From contig CAXXVA010000001.1 of assembly GCA_963675365.2 (NCBI GenBank), forward strand, positions 310,001 to 374,000: a stretch of DNA of 64,000 bases, given 5' to 3'. The position numbers were made by a program, and so were the translations under genes. How positions within the stretch are numbered: position 1 is the stretch's first letter; each line of letters opens with the position of its first letter. The DNA is from CAXXOK01 sp963675365 (lineage in GTDB: Bacteria; Bacillota; Clostridia; Christensenellales; Aristaeellaceae). Shown piece after piece: positions 9,401 to 16,136 of this stretch. Below the pieces are notes generated by a model. That model saw nothing but the letters and a program-made list of their open reading frames with translations. It was not told where the DNA came from and did not search any database.

Positions 9401-11796
9401 AGGGATTCGATTTCTTTATCCAAGGTATCCAGCTGCGCAAGGTCAGTGTTCAATTGTTCAGATATCGTCGTCAGCTCGGCATCATCCGCGGTAACTTTCA
9501 TGCCTTCCAGAGCATCACGGGTGAAAGCCGTCAGGCTCTTAAAGGACCCTAGCCATGTGCCCAGAATATCGTCGGTTTCTTTCTTACCGTCCGACCATAC
9601 CTCCAGCAAGCCTGTCAGCCATGCTTCAGCGCTTGCAGTCGTGCGGACAAAGTCATCCACAGACATGCCGAAATAAGATAATCCGCTTTTAGAGTAGAAG
9701 GTGTCGGCAGCATTGTTCTTCCATTCCTTGGCGGTATCGTTCATTCCCTGCAGAGCTTCGCGGGTAGCCTTTGCTCCCGATGCGTAATCATACAGTTTAT
9801 ACGCGCCATAAATGAGCGCAGCGGATAGTGCCGCAACCGCAAGCTTTGATGACAAGACAGTCTTGGCAAATCCACCAAACCCACCGCCAGCCGTTTTCAC
9901 GGCAGCGCTGAACTTGCCCATGCCTGTGGAAACCTTGCCCAGGACGGCGGTTACCTTGCCCACAGCGGATACAGTTTTCCCTATGATGAGAAGCGCAGGA
10001 CCTGCCGCGGCGGCAATGCCGGCGAAGCGGACAATCGCCATTCGCTGGCTCTGATCCATCGCAAGGAAGGCGGCCAGCAGCTCATTTGCTTTTTCAATGA
10101 GGTTTTGGATGGTGGGATTGAGATCATCCCCGATACGCTGCCCAAATAAAATGGCCGTGTTCTTGAGGTTTTCGAGCTTGCTTTCAGTGGTGTTGTACCG
10201 TTTGTTGGCTTCGACAACCAGCGCAGTATTCTCTTCCCATGCTCTATTCGCTGTTTCCTGTGCGCGGGCAAACAGCTCGGTGGCGTTCGTTGACCGCAGT
10301 AGTGTATCACGGAGGCGGACTTCTACAATGCCGATTTCCTGCAAGGTGGCAATGGCACTCTCGCCATCGTCATCCAGCTTGGAAAGGCCTACGATGAACG
10401 CCTGGAATGCCGCGGCGGCATCCTGCTGCCACAAGACCTTGAACTGCTCAGCGGTCATGCCAGAGACCTGTGCGAAGTCTTTGAGTGCATCACCGCCTGT
10501 TTCGGCGGCGACTTCCATCTTGACCAGCGTTTTGCTGAATGCCGAGCCGCCCATCTGCGCTTCGATGCCCACAGCGGAGAGCGCTGTGGCAAAACCAAGA
10601 ATCTGCGATTCCGTCAGCCCGACCTGATGTCCAGCGCCAGCCAGGCGAAGCGCCATCTGCACAATGGAGGACTCGGTCGCGGCAAAGTTGTTCCCTAAAT
10701 CGACCAAGGTTGAGCCTAAATTCTGAAACAGGCTCTGATCCATCTGTGTGATGTTGGCAAACTTAGCAAGGGACGCCGCTGATTCAGAAGCGATGATGTC
10801 AGTGGATTTCCCGAGGTCAACCATAGTCTTGGTAAACTCGGTCAGGAAGTCATTTTGAATGCCCAACTGCCCAGCCACCGCCATAACCTCGGCGATTTCC
10901 TCGCTGGATGTCGCCACTTCCGTGGACATCTTGCGGATAGATTCCGATAACTCGGCGTATTCGGCTTCGGTGGCATCGACAGTCTTTCGGACAGAAGCAA
11001 AGGCGCTCTCAAAGTCAATGGATGCTTTGATGGCAGCAGTAGCAAGACCCATTATCGGTGTGGTGACATACAACGTCATGGAACGGCCCATGCGGGTCAT
11101 GTTTTTTCCGATGGTATCGCATTTCTTGGAGAACGCCGTCAGCGCCTCGCCCGCCTGCGTCCATTTGGACTGCATGCGGTAAAGTTCCTGCGTGAGCTTC
11201 TTGGTCTCTGCTTCGGTTTCTTTAACGGCAGCCTTGGCATTGTTGAGATTGGTTTTGGTGGTGGCGATGCGGTCAGCGTTGTTTTGCAGGGTCTTACTGT
11301 TGGCAGTGATCTGCCCTTCGAGCTTCTTGACCTCCGCGCCTGCGGCTTTATGCTCTTCCTTGAGCTGTTCCATGTTCTGCTTGGCGGCGATGGTCGCGGA
11401 GTCAGATTCCCCAAGGGTGGAAGAAAATTCCTTATACTTGGCGGTAGCCGATTTGACCTCATTGCCGATACGCTCATACTCTGAGCGTGCACCTGTCAGC
11501 GAACTCTTGAGCTTTTCCTGCGTCGCATACGAGTCCGTCAGTTTTTGATTCGCCTGCACCAACGCACGGCTGTACTGCTCGACCGCCTTGTTCTGCTGGG
11601 TGAGCTTCGTGCCCAGCATGGATAGCTTGCTTTCCGCACCCTTGACGGACTTCTCGAAATTGTCGATGCCAGCACCAGCAAGGTTGAAGGTGCTCTCGGC
11701 TTCCTTGATTTGCTTGTTGATGGTACGCAGGTTGCGGCTGAAATTATCGCTGTCCAGTGACAGCGCAACAACCAGCTCTCGCAAAACTTCGGACAT
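6409..11796 (-). CDS. Tape measure protein (TP901 family)
   Basis: A 1795-residue protein, the longest in the window, starting MSEVLRELVVALSLDSDNF after AGGAGG (8-base spacer); an in-frame ATG 39 bases upstream lacks a ribosome site. Residues about 20-220 are heptad-rich coiled coil. The TP901 core follows (DFESAFASVRKTVDAT, SSEEIAEVMAVAGQLGI), then two hydrophobic stretches (about 590-690), a long helical region, and a 27-residue repeat array around residues 1120-1280. The C-terminus has the AAKSELKIQSPSAVFRDEVG signature. It sets tail length and exits with the DNA. At about 0.15 nm per residue a tail of very roughly 250 nm would be expected. Confidence 0.92.
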   Translation of the reverse strand: MSEVLRELVVALSLDSDNFSRNLRTINKQIKEAESTFNLAGAGIDNFEKSVKGAESKLSMLGTKLTQQNKAVEQYSRALVQANQKLTDSYATQEKLKSSLTGARSEYERIGNEVKSATAKYKEFSSTLGESDSATIAAKQNMEQLKEEHKAAGAEVKKLEGQITANSKTLQNNADRIATTKTNLNNAKAAVKETEAETKKLTQELYRMQSKWTQAGEALTAFSKKCDTIGKNMTRMGRSMTLYVTTPIMGLATAAIKASIDFESAFASVRKTVDATEAEYAELSESIRKMSTEVATSSEEIAEVMAVAGQLGIQNDFLTEFTKTMVDLGKSTDIIASESAASLAKFANITQMDQSLFQNLGSTLVDLGNNFAATESSIVQMALRLAGAGHQVGLTESQILGFATALSAVGIEAQMGGSAFSKTLVKMEVAAETGGDALKDFAQVSGMTAEQFKVLWQQDAAAAFQAFIVGLSKLDDDGESAIATLQEIGIVEVRLRDTLLRSTNATELFARAQETANRAWEENTALVVEANKRYNTTESKLENLKNTAILFGQRIGDDLNPTIQNLIEKANELLAAFLAMDQSQRMAIVRFAGIAAAAGPALLIIGKTVSAVGKVTAVLGKVSTGMGKFSAAVKTAGGGFGGFAKTVLSSKLAVAALSAALIYGAYKLYDYASGAKATREALQGMNDTAKEWKNNAADTFYSKSGLSYFGMSVDDFVRTTASAEAWLTGLLEVWSDGKKETDDILGTWLGSFKSLTAFTRDALEGMKVTADDAELTTISEQLNTDLAQLDTLDKEIESLLKRRQNRNFTDKDKVRLQELIDTREAIEVKYKLTAADTDGFDTILTKLEAEVARAQAKGQSDAAASVYESAMVASAEGMAAVNTAMDEQYDKEFALIQLMENSTEKQQAFSDLNAQYMLDRKAAAEEYAAALAQIVLLVWNQEDIQAAGDSLDTLYAKLREYSIEAANGDKLGMARVLEEMNTLTADMDETALTEYISVLTQIQSLLDSGMSVAQVDALFPDIDLSGQMEEIAALAQFVRDHQNTLSGLNTILTDAVPEEILKITTDLDMTGAQARWDAFAANPGVITAEAVIDSYQEAEDAIKLQPILTAFIEQYTEFPEGASTAALTPEGLVAYVAKYAEVVTGADVSGLTPENVTAMVSAYQELASGADISLLKPADIAAFISSYMEENAVDTTGLSPDGITAFVLAYEEVTDGASTASLNPKDIAAMVTEYLQAENIDVSSLTNPQIAALVTAYAQATNVDQTELYAEVIAQITAYEEQEGITKPSYIESTIGIVGYDLEAYNAFVKNNPVELTGIVRVGEQYDNPSDVINDPAAVFWEGGTEIPVNLVPANLIDADTLIAYDTDGTLHVLITPDIRGTTESVQQAASQMTEKYVTTSVFGNTAKNDWGFVNNMLGGSLLDWMNSFNGELKAFEQNKGTWITLWGLLDGMTLSGIDMRMGDQFSGDTMAGFTAYVSEMVAAIQNGTEVSQDDLNNLEAIVDFLNTLKLTETGENIRAGVAQGMTEAGWTTDAESVASSLEDALNLALGIQSPSERMKPIGENAAAGVGVGLNEYDAATDASTFAANLLLAMETALYSDLLTITGQQLITGLVLAMTSFGMSTTANTIASNVKTALSATLTNRSLRTVGVHAMLGLAEGINAGRSGVIAAMKFAARAAVAAAKSELKIQSPSAVFRDEVGRMAMRGFGRGVLLESKEQAKIVANAARYLTGAAQTGSVVTNQSDNSRVYNQQSSVNLSGNSFYIRDEQDIRSLAIEIAALTKRQQRGRGLRMA
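7950..8430 (-). repeat. 27-residue repeat array inside the tape measure gene
   Basis: About six units follow L-x-P-x-x-I-A-A-x-V-x-x-Y-x-E-(8)-A-D-x-S-x-L (for example LTPENVTAMVSAYQELASGA). The units have diverged but keep phase, indicating duplication in the length-determining part of the protein. Confidence 0.75.
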
Positions 11797-11830
11797 GCAA
11801 GACGCCTCCTTTATGCACAAATGGATGAAA

Positions 11831-11878
11831 ACCACCAGAATTCAGTTTGCTTTACGATTGAAGCTGAATTCTGGTGGT
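11831..11878. promoter_or_regulatory. 15-bp perfect inverted repeat between the tape measure gene and the toxin-antitoxin cassette
   Basis: ACCACCAGAATTCAG (11831-11845) and its exact complement (11864-11878) are separated by 18 bases. There is no T-run on either side. It lies 34 bases upstream of the tape measure start and about 100 bases upstream of yefM, at the left border of the inserted plus-strand cassette. It could be a hairpin in the tape measure leader or a protein-binding site. Confidence 0.6.
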
Positions 11879-11945
11879 ATCTGATGAAACGCCTTGAAAT
11901 TTGAGGCAAAGTTTTCGCTGATTGCTTGCAATCAAGGTTTTAAAG

Positions 11946-11965
11946 TTGTACAATATGTTGTACAA
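11946..11965 (+). promoter_or_regulatory. YefM-type operator (two TGTACA palindromes)
   Basis: Two copies of TTGTACAA (11946-11953 and 11958-11965) have TGTACA cores exactly 12 bases centre to centre. The E. coli yefM-yoeB operator is known to use TGTACA cores with this spacing. Here they lie directly upstream of the ribosome site of the yefM homologue, fitting conditional autorepression by the toxin-antitoxin complex. Confidence 0.7.
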
Positions 11966-11978
11966 GGTGGTGATATTG

Positions 11979-12257
11979 ATGTTGGCAGTAAACTATTCCA
12001 ATTATCGCGAAGCATTGAAGCGGTACTGTGATTGCGTAAACGACGAATCCGAGGTTTTAGTCATAACCCGCAAGGCTGGAGGCAATGTTGTCATGCTGTC
12101 AGAGGACCACTATAACAACCTCATGGAGAATTTGTATCTCAGGAGCAATCCAGCAAACTATGAACGCCTCATGGCTTCGATAAATCAGCTAAAGCAAGGC
12201 AAGGGTACGATTCGGAACCTCAAATCCTTTGAGGAAGCAGAGGCTGCGGATGAATAA
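11979..12257 (+). CDS. yefM: YefM-type antitoxin
   Basis: A 92-residue protein starting MLAVNYSNYREALKRYCDCV, the canonical YefM N-terminus, with GGNVVMLSEDHYNNLMENLYL in the DNA-binding domain. The start at 11979 follows GGTGG with an 8-base spacer; upstream in-frame ATGs fall in or before the operator. It neutralises YoeB by occupying its RNase site and represses the operon. Its last 8 bases overlap the yoeB start. It is transcribed against the surrounding tail operon, so it is an inserted accessory unit. Confidence 0.9.
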   Translation: MLAVNYSNYREALKRYCDCVNDESEVLVITRKAGGNVVMLSEDHYNNLMENLYLRSNPANYERLMASINQLKQGKGTIRNLKSFEEAEAADE

Positions 12258-12510
12258 GGTCTTTTCTGATGCCGCATGGGAAGATTATTTATACTGGGAG
12301 CAAACCGACAAGAAAATCTTCAAACGCATCAATCAACTCATCAAGGATATCGACCGCAATGGTCATGAGGGTATCGGCAAACCAGAAGCCCTGCGCCATG
12401 AAATGCAGGGCTTCTGGAGTCGTCGTATCAATACAGAACATAGGCTTGTCTATGCAATTGACGAAAACAACATTTTAGTAGCGCAATGCCGGTTTCACTA
12501 TGAAAAGTAA
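12250..12510 (+). CDS. yoeB: YoeB-type ribosome-dependent mRNA endonuclease toxin
   Basis: An 86-residue protein, start MNKVFSDAAWEDYLYW, ending CRFHYEK. Family residues are present: the Glu in GKPEAL, the Arg in RRINTEHRLVY and the C-terminal His-Tyr pair that cleaves mRNA in the ribosomal A site. Length matches YoeB (about 84). It overlaps the yefM stop codon by 8 bases (translational coupling). A GC-rich inverted repeat (12536-12542 with 12554-12560) follows and may end the transcript. Confidence 0.92.
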   Translation: MNKVFSDAAWEDYLYWEQTDKKIFKRINQLIKDIDRNGHEGIGKPEALRHEMQGFWSRRINTEHRLVYAIDENNILVAQCRFHYEK

Positions 12511-12645
12511 CCATCGCACTTTCTCGCCTTCCACGCCTCGCCAACAAATGAACGGCGAGGTGATCGTTAGCGAAATCACCAGTTATTTACCAATAATTTG
12601 TGGGCGGTATTTTGGGTATAGCATTTGGGAAAGGAGCGATGTTTG

Positions 12646-12891
12646 ATGCAAAACATCATCCCGATCTCCGATCTGAAAAACTACGGCGAGGTGCTTCGTA
12701 AATGCGAGAGCGGCGATACCGTTTATCTTACGAAGAATGGCCGTAGCCGTTATGTCATACAAAGTCTGGAAGAGTATGAGAAACAAAAGGCAACCATCCA
12801 GTTGCTGACCGAGCTTGCCAAGGGCATCGAATTGCTTCGCAAAGATGGCGGTCTGTCTCAAGATGAAGCGTTTGCGGGATTGGAGGGCTGA
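12646..12891 (+). CDS. Orphan RelB/Phd-type antitoxin
   Basis: An 81-residue protein starting MQNIIPISDLKNYGEVLRKC with DTVYLTKNGRSRYVIQSLEE, the Phd/YefM-type fold also used by RelB-like partners of ParE/RelE. The start follows AAAGGAG. A downstream ATG two bases after the stop (12893) opens MPNSIANKYHC but then runs into a copy of the tape measure 5' end, so the expected toxin is missing. It may act as an anti-toxin against other copies or simply be a remnant. Confidence 0.7.
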   Translation: MQNIIPISDLKNYGEVLRKCESGDTVYLTKNGRSRYVIQSLEEYEKQKATIQLLTELAKGIELLRKDGGLSQDEAFAGLEG

Positions 12892-12912
12892 CATGCCAAA
12901 TAGCATAGCTAA

Positions 12913-12972
12913 TAAATATCATTGTCCAGTGACAGCGCAACAACCAACTCTCGCAAAACTTCGGACACCAAG
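12913..12972 (-). pseudogene. Duplicated 5' end of the tape measure gene
   Basis: Reading leftward this encodes SEVLRELVVALSLDNDIY, matching tape measure residues 2-15 (SEVLRELVVALSLD) almost base for base (compare 11741-11795). The copy lacks a ribosome site and the matching upstream sequence. It marks the position where tape measure coding DNA once began before insertion of the toxin-antitoxin DNA, or a recombination with a related phage. Confidence 0.75.
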
Positions 12973-13053
12973 TTCACCACCAATCCAATACTCACCGCTA
13001 TCATGCATCGTGGTGAATTGTTTAGGTTTTGTTTTGTATACTTATGTTGAGTG

Positions 13054-13082
13054 TTGACAACAGTGGTTTTGCTTGGCATACT
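13054..13082 (+). promoter_or_regulatory. Promoter of the abiF-like leader RNA
   Basis: TTGACA (13054-13059), 17-base spacer, CATACT (13077-13082). Transcription would begin near 13089 and run into the hairpins at 13090-13154 and, on read-through, into the AbiF-like gene. Confidence 0.6.
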
Positions 13083-13154
13083 TTGGTTAGTGATCGTGTT
13101 GCAGACACCTGCGAGGCCTGCGACCAAGGGAATTCCTGCGGGAATTCCTTTTTT
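13083..13154 (+). ncRNA. Candidate AbiF-associated small RNA
   Basis: Between a promoter and the AbiF-like gene lies a compact sequence able to fold: GCAG (13101-13104) with CTGC (13109-13112), a TTGGT/ACCAA pair (13083-13087 with 13123-13127), and a terminator-like hairpin at the end. A conserved structured RNA upstream of abiF genes (abiF RNA motif) has been described and is reported as the antitoxin of the AbiF HEPN protein. Position, size and terminator match. I cannot confirm the consensus without a covariance search. Confidence 0.6.
13126..13154 (+). terminator. Intrinsic terminator between the small RNA and the AbiF-like gene
   Basis: GGAATTCC (13129-13136), loop TGCG, GGAATTCC (13141-13148), extended by A-U and G-U pairs to about 11 bp, then six T. 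It ends 16 bases before the AbiF-like ATG, so most transcripts should stop and give a short RNA, with read-through expressing the protein. Confidence 0.8.
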
Positions 13155-13170
13155 ACTAAGGAGATAGAAA

Positions 13171-14109
13171 ATGCCAAAACCCTTCTTAACCTATGAGCAG
13201 CAAATCTCATTACTAAAAAGCAAAGGGCTTTGTATCAGCGATGACACAAAAGCCACTGAAACCTTGATGTACATTGGTTATTTCCAATTAATTGGTGGAT
13301 ATAAGCATTGCTTCAAGAACTCCACAACAAAAAAATACCTTGATGGAACAACCTTTGATGACATTGTTGCTTTGTATCATTTCGATGAGAATCTACGTCA
13401 TCTGTTCTTGGAACATTTACTGATTGTCGAAAGAAACATCAAGACACAAATGTCCTATGCTTTTTGTTTGCATCATGGCGCAGACCAAGCCCATTATCTC
13501 AACAACGCAAACTATCATGTGACTCCTTTGAACCGCACAAAAGTCATGAAATTGATCGGAATCCTCAACAATCTGGCGACCTCACCAACAGACTATCCAT
13601 ACATCAATCATCATCAAAAGCGGCATCACAACGTTCCTTTGTGGGTACTCATTAACGCCATTACTTTTGGTAGTATGTCAAAGATGTTTGAATATTTTCC
13701 ACAATCGCTTCAATCACAGATTGCCAAACAATACCCATTGAATATTTCGGATTTGATGCGTTTGCTATCTGTGTTGACAAAGTATCGCAATGCGTGTGCG
13801 CATGGTGAACGATTATTCACCTATAAAACCACGGATGCAATTCCAAACCTTCTCATACATGAAAAGCTTAAAATCACGAAAAAGAATGAACAGTTCATAT
13901 ATGGCAAAAACGACCTGTTTGCAGTTGTGATCTCCTTTAGATATCTGCTTCCCAACGATGACTTTAAAAGCTTCAAGAAGTCATTGGCGGTTCAGATTGC
14001 GTCTTTCCTATCGGATTGTGATAACATAAGCGAAGATCAACTGCATAAGCTGATGGGTTTTCCCACAAATTGGAAAAAGATCACGAGTTTCAGCAAATTA
14101 AAAGCATAA
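13171..14109 (+). CDS. AbiF/AbiD-like abortive infection protein (Abi_2 family, HEPN)
   Basis: A 312-residue protein, start MPKPFLTYEQQISLLKSKGL after AAGGAG. Segments such as GYFQLIGGYKHCF and HFDENLRHLFLEHLLIVERN are characteristic of Abi_2. At residues 206-211 the motif R-N-A-C-A-H fits the R-x4-H ribonuclease motif of HEPN domains. Family members are phage-defence toxins that cut RNA, held in check by a partner RNA encoded upstream. Here a short RNA with its own promoter and terminator precedes the gene. It is transcribed against the phage tail operon and probably gives the lysogen protection against other phages. Confidence 0.85.
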   Translation: MPKPFLTYEQQISLLKSKGLCISDDTKATETLMYIGYFQLIGGYKHCFKNSTTKKYLDGTTFDDIVALYHFDENLRHLFLEHLLIVERNIKTQMSYAFCLHHGADQAHYLNNANYHVTPLNRTKVMKLIGILNNLATSPTDYPYINHHQKRHHNVPLWVLINAITFGSMSKMFEYFPQSLQSQIAKQYPLNISDLMRLLSVLTKYRNACAHGERLFTYKTTDAIPNLLIHEKLKITKKNEQFIYGKNDLFAVVISFRYLLPNDDFKSFKKSLAVQIASFLSDCDNISEDQLHKLMGFPTNWKKITSFSKLKA

Positions 14110-14118
14110 TGACCGTAA

Positions 14119-14696
14119 TCATACATTGTGTTTTGTCCACACCTCGTCAATGAACGCTTGACGGGGTTCTTTTTTCTTTTGCTCCTGTCGTACGTCCCAA
14201 GCACGGAGTTTCAAGAATCCCAGCATATCCATCTCATCAATGTCCCGCATACGCCAGTCAGCTTTTAGCAGGGCATTGTAGGTAGAATAAATGTATTCCG
14301 GCAGTGTCAGGGCGCCGTCGGCGCTTTCTTTGCGATCTCCGTCGCCTCCTCCTCCACCGTCTTCGTAGGGAAATCAGACAGCACCTCCGTGGTCTGTGTC
14401 TGCACAGCCATGAGCGAGAGCGCGATGTCGTGCATGAGCCTGTCGGCCGGATAGTGATCGTACACCTCATCAGGAGTGAACTGGTTCCCAAACAGGATGC
14501 AGAACCACTTGACCATCACATCCAGCGCTTTTGCAACAGTGGCTGGCTGTTCTTGGATCGTTTCGCCTTCGGTGGCCTGCTTTGCCAGTTTGACGATGGA
14601 TGCGTACATTTTAGACGCGGGCTCCATCTCCCGCAGCGCGCGCCCGCTAATGAAGTCCACCGTGTATTTCTGATTTCCCAGTGTGCAAGTAATCAT
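14119..14696 (-). CDS. Tail assembly chaperone GT made by -1 frameshift
   Basis: The upstream gene (14307-14696) has a -1 continuation without start codon: from about 14310 the shifted frame reads ALTLPEYIYSTYNALLKADW then RMRDIDEMDMLGF and stops at 14119. DID-E-MD is typical of T domains of siphovirus chaperones. The slip site is probably the A-rich run GCA AAG AAA G near 14320. The product, about 192 residues, would be the minor form that recruits tail tube protein to the tape measure. The arrangement directly upstream of the tape measure (apart from the inserted cassette) is canonical. Confidence 0.78.
14307..14696 (-). CDS. Tail assembly chaperone G
   Basis: A 129-residue protein beginning MITCTLGNQKYTVDFISGRA after AGGAGA (8-base spacer). 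An in-frame ATG at 14747 has no ribosome site and lies in the preceding hairpin. The sequence (EVYDHYPADRLMHDIALSLM, C-terminal Ala/Glu-rich tail) matches G-type proteins coating the tape measure during assembly. It is the 0-frame product of the G/GT frameshift pair and follows the major tail protein gene. Confidence 0.8.
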   Translation of the reverse strand: MITCTLGNQKYTVDFISGRALREMEPASKMYASIVKLAKQATEGETIQEQPATVAKALDVMVKWFCILFGNQFTPDEVYDHYPADRLMHDIALSLMAVQTQTTEVLSDFPTKTVEEEATEIAKKAPTAP

Positions 14697-14715
14697 AATA
14701 GTCTCTCCTAAAAGC

Positions 14716-14746
14716 TGCCGCCCTGCGGATATCCCGCAGGGCGGCA
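14716..14746 (-). terminator. Strong hairpin downstream of the major tail protein gene
   Basis: A perfect 13-bp stem, TGCCGCCCTGCGG (14716-14728) with its complement (14734-14746), loop of five bases, followed leftward by a short T tract. A partial terminator here would give more major tail protein than chaperone. Confidence 0.7.
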
Positions 14747-14752
14747 ATGCGG

Positions 14753-15361
14753 TTAACCGGCCGGTGTGAAAGCCGGGGCATACACGGAAGCAAGGAAGGT
14801 TTCGCCCATGGCTGAGGTAAATCCATTTTCACCCTCATCCGCAATAACCTGATAGAGGTTATCATAGGTGCGCTTGATCGCTGTCCATTCCACCTCGCCG
14901 GTCTGACGGCTGACTGATCCGCCTTCCTTGGTCGAGTAGGTTTCGGTGACAGGTTTGGCACGAACTTTGTACAGCCAGATGTAGCGCATCTTGCCGTTGC
15001 TTTTTTCGGACATGAACCCTACTGCAAAGTACGGCGGCTTATCAGTTGACTTGCGTACCAACACACCATTATCGTCAATGCTGTTGCCGAAAACCTGCTC
15101 CTGGATCGCAAGCGGGATATCCGCCATCTTGGTTTTGAATGACAATTCCGGATCCGGATATAAGACGTCAAACTCAATATCGTCTGCAAACTGCACATCC
15201 GGGTCGGTGTTGTCGGGGGTAATGCTGGCCTCAATAGCGCCAGCGACGGCTTGCAATGCGCCGTATGTCAGGGTTTCCTCAGTGTCCGTCTCCAGGGGCG
15301 CGAGAACCACATTTTTTAAGCCGATGGTCGAAGCGACCGTCGGCGAAGGGGCAGTAGCCAT
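14753..15361 (-). CDS. Major tail tube protein (phi13 type)
   Basis: A 202-residue protein, ATG at 15361 chosen because GGAG lies 8 bases upstream (a TTG six bases earlier is too close). It contains VLYPDPELSFKTKMADIPL and KVRAKPVTETYSTKEGGSV, typical of phi13-family major tail proteins, which polymerise into the tail tube. It is flanked by the gp10-like gene upstream and a strong hairpin then the chaperone genes downstream, as in other siphophages. Confidence 0.88.
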   Translation of the reverse strand: MATAPSPTVASTIGLKNVVLAPLETDTEETLTYGALQAVAGAIEASITPDNTDPDVQFADDIEFDVLYPDPELSFKTKMADIPLAIQEQVFGNSIDDNGVLVRKSTDKPPYFAVGFMSEKSNGKMRYIWLYKVRAKPVTETYSTKEGGSVSRQTGEVEWTAIKRTYDNLYQVIADEGENGFTSAMGETFLASVYAPAFTPAG

Positions 15362-15372
15362 ATTCAATTCTC

Positions 15373-15780
15373 CTATCTTTTACAGATTTCGTCCCGAAGG
15401 ACAGCTTTCATTTCGTCATAGGCTTCATTGGATTTGGTGTCAAAAGCAGGGCGAACAAAAGGATGCGCCGGTGCCGGAGCGGGTCCGCCGTGCCCAAACT
15501 CCACAGGATTGGCGTAATATGCACCTTTTTCTTTGTGGTGCACACCGATGGTAATGCGCTTGCCTCTTTGCCCGCCCTTGATGCTTCCTGTGTGAATGGA
15601 ATCATGCAGATCGCCTGAGATGATCTTGGGATCGGTTGACGCATTGCGCTTCATCTGTGCTTCAATCGGAACTGCGCCGGCACGAAGCGCACGGTTCACG
15701 GCGGATCCGTTTTCCATGGCGGCTGCCATATTGGTCAGATCGTTTTCAAGGTCGTCAAATCCCGAAAGCTGCACGCTCAT
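15373..15780 (-). CDS. HK97 gp10-like tail component
   Basis: A 135-residue protein beginning MSVQLSGFDDLENDLTNMAA, the classic gp10-family N-terminus, with PEFGHGGPAPAPAHPFVRPA near the C-terminus (the A-H-P-F-x-R-P-A signature). The ATG overlaps the stop of the preceding gene (ATGA). The protein acts in head-tail joining or tail completion. The upstream in-frame ATG at 15813 would overlap the neighbour by 36 bases and is less likely. Confidence 0.88.
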   Translation of the reverse strand: MSVQLSGFDDLENDLTNMAAAMENGSAVNRALRAGAVPIEAQMKRNASTDPKIISGDLHDSIHTGSIKGGQRGKRITIGVHHKEKGAYYANPVEFGHGGPAPAPAHPFVRPAFDTKSNEAYDEMKAVLRDEICKR

Positions 15781-16136
15781 GCGCCCACCTCCCGATACAG
15801 GCACCACGTCCATTGCACGGTGAATTGGCGTGTGGACGCATCATAAGCGGGTTGGTTATATCCTTTGTCGCTTTCTTCGTGCATGGTAAATCCGGCTGCA
15901 TACATCGCCTGCCTGATCCTGGCGGCAGCCTCGGTCGGGTCGCCATCGCTCCACAAGTTCAGGTACACAAACGTTTTATAGGACACCACCTTATCATCCT
16001 GGTGTGCTTCCTCGGTGGTGGTATACGAGTACACCATGTACTGACCAGGCGGATTTTGCTGCCCTTCTGTTGGCCTCCACACGCCAGCGAACACAGGAAT
16101 ACCAACATCTTTGAGCGCGAGCTGTACCTGTTTCAT
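15777..16136 (-). CDS. Tail terminator/completion protein
   Basis: A 119-residue protein containing PPGQYMVYSYTTTEEAHQDD and YLNLWSDGDPTEAAARIRQA, matching the small tail-terminator type proteins found between head closure and major tail genes. It probably caps the tail tube and offers the interface to the head. It is packed tightly with its neighbours: 4-base overlap with the gp10-like gene and one base with the head closure gene. Confidence 0.72.
   Translation of the reverse strand: MKQVQLALKDVGIPVFAGVWRPTEGQQNPPGQYMVYSYTTTEEAHQDDKVVSYKTFVYLNLWSDGDPTEAAARIRQAMYAAGFTMHEESDKGYNQPAYDASTRQFTVQWTWCLYREVGA

Noticed and set aside
14258..14491. Arg-rich frame reading leftward across the G/T junction
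   Set aside because: Antisense-type shadow of the chaperone gene with no start signal; the -1 continuation explains the region better.
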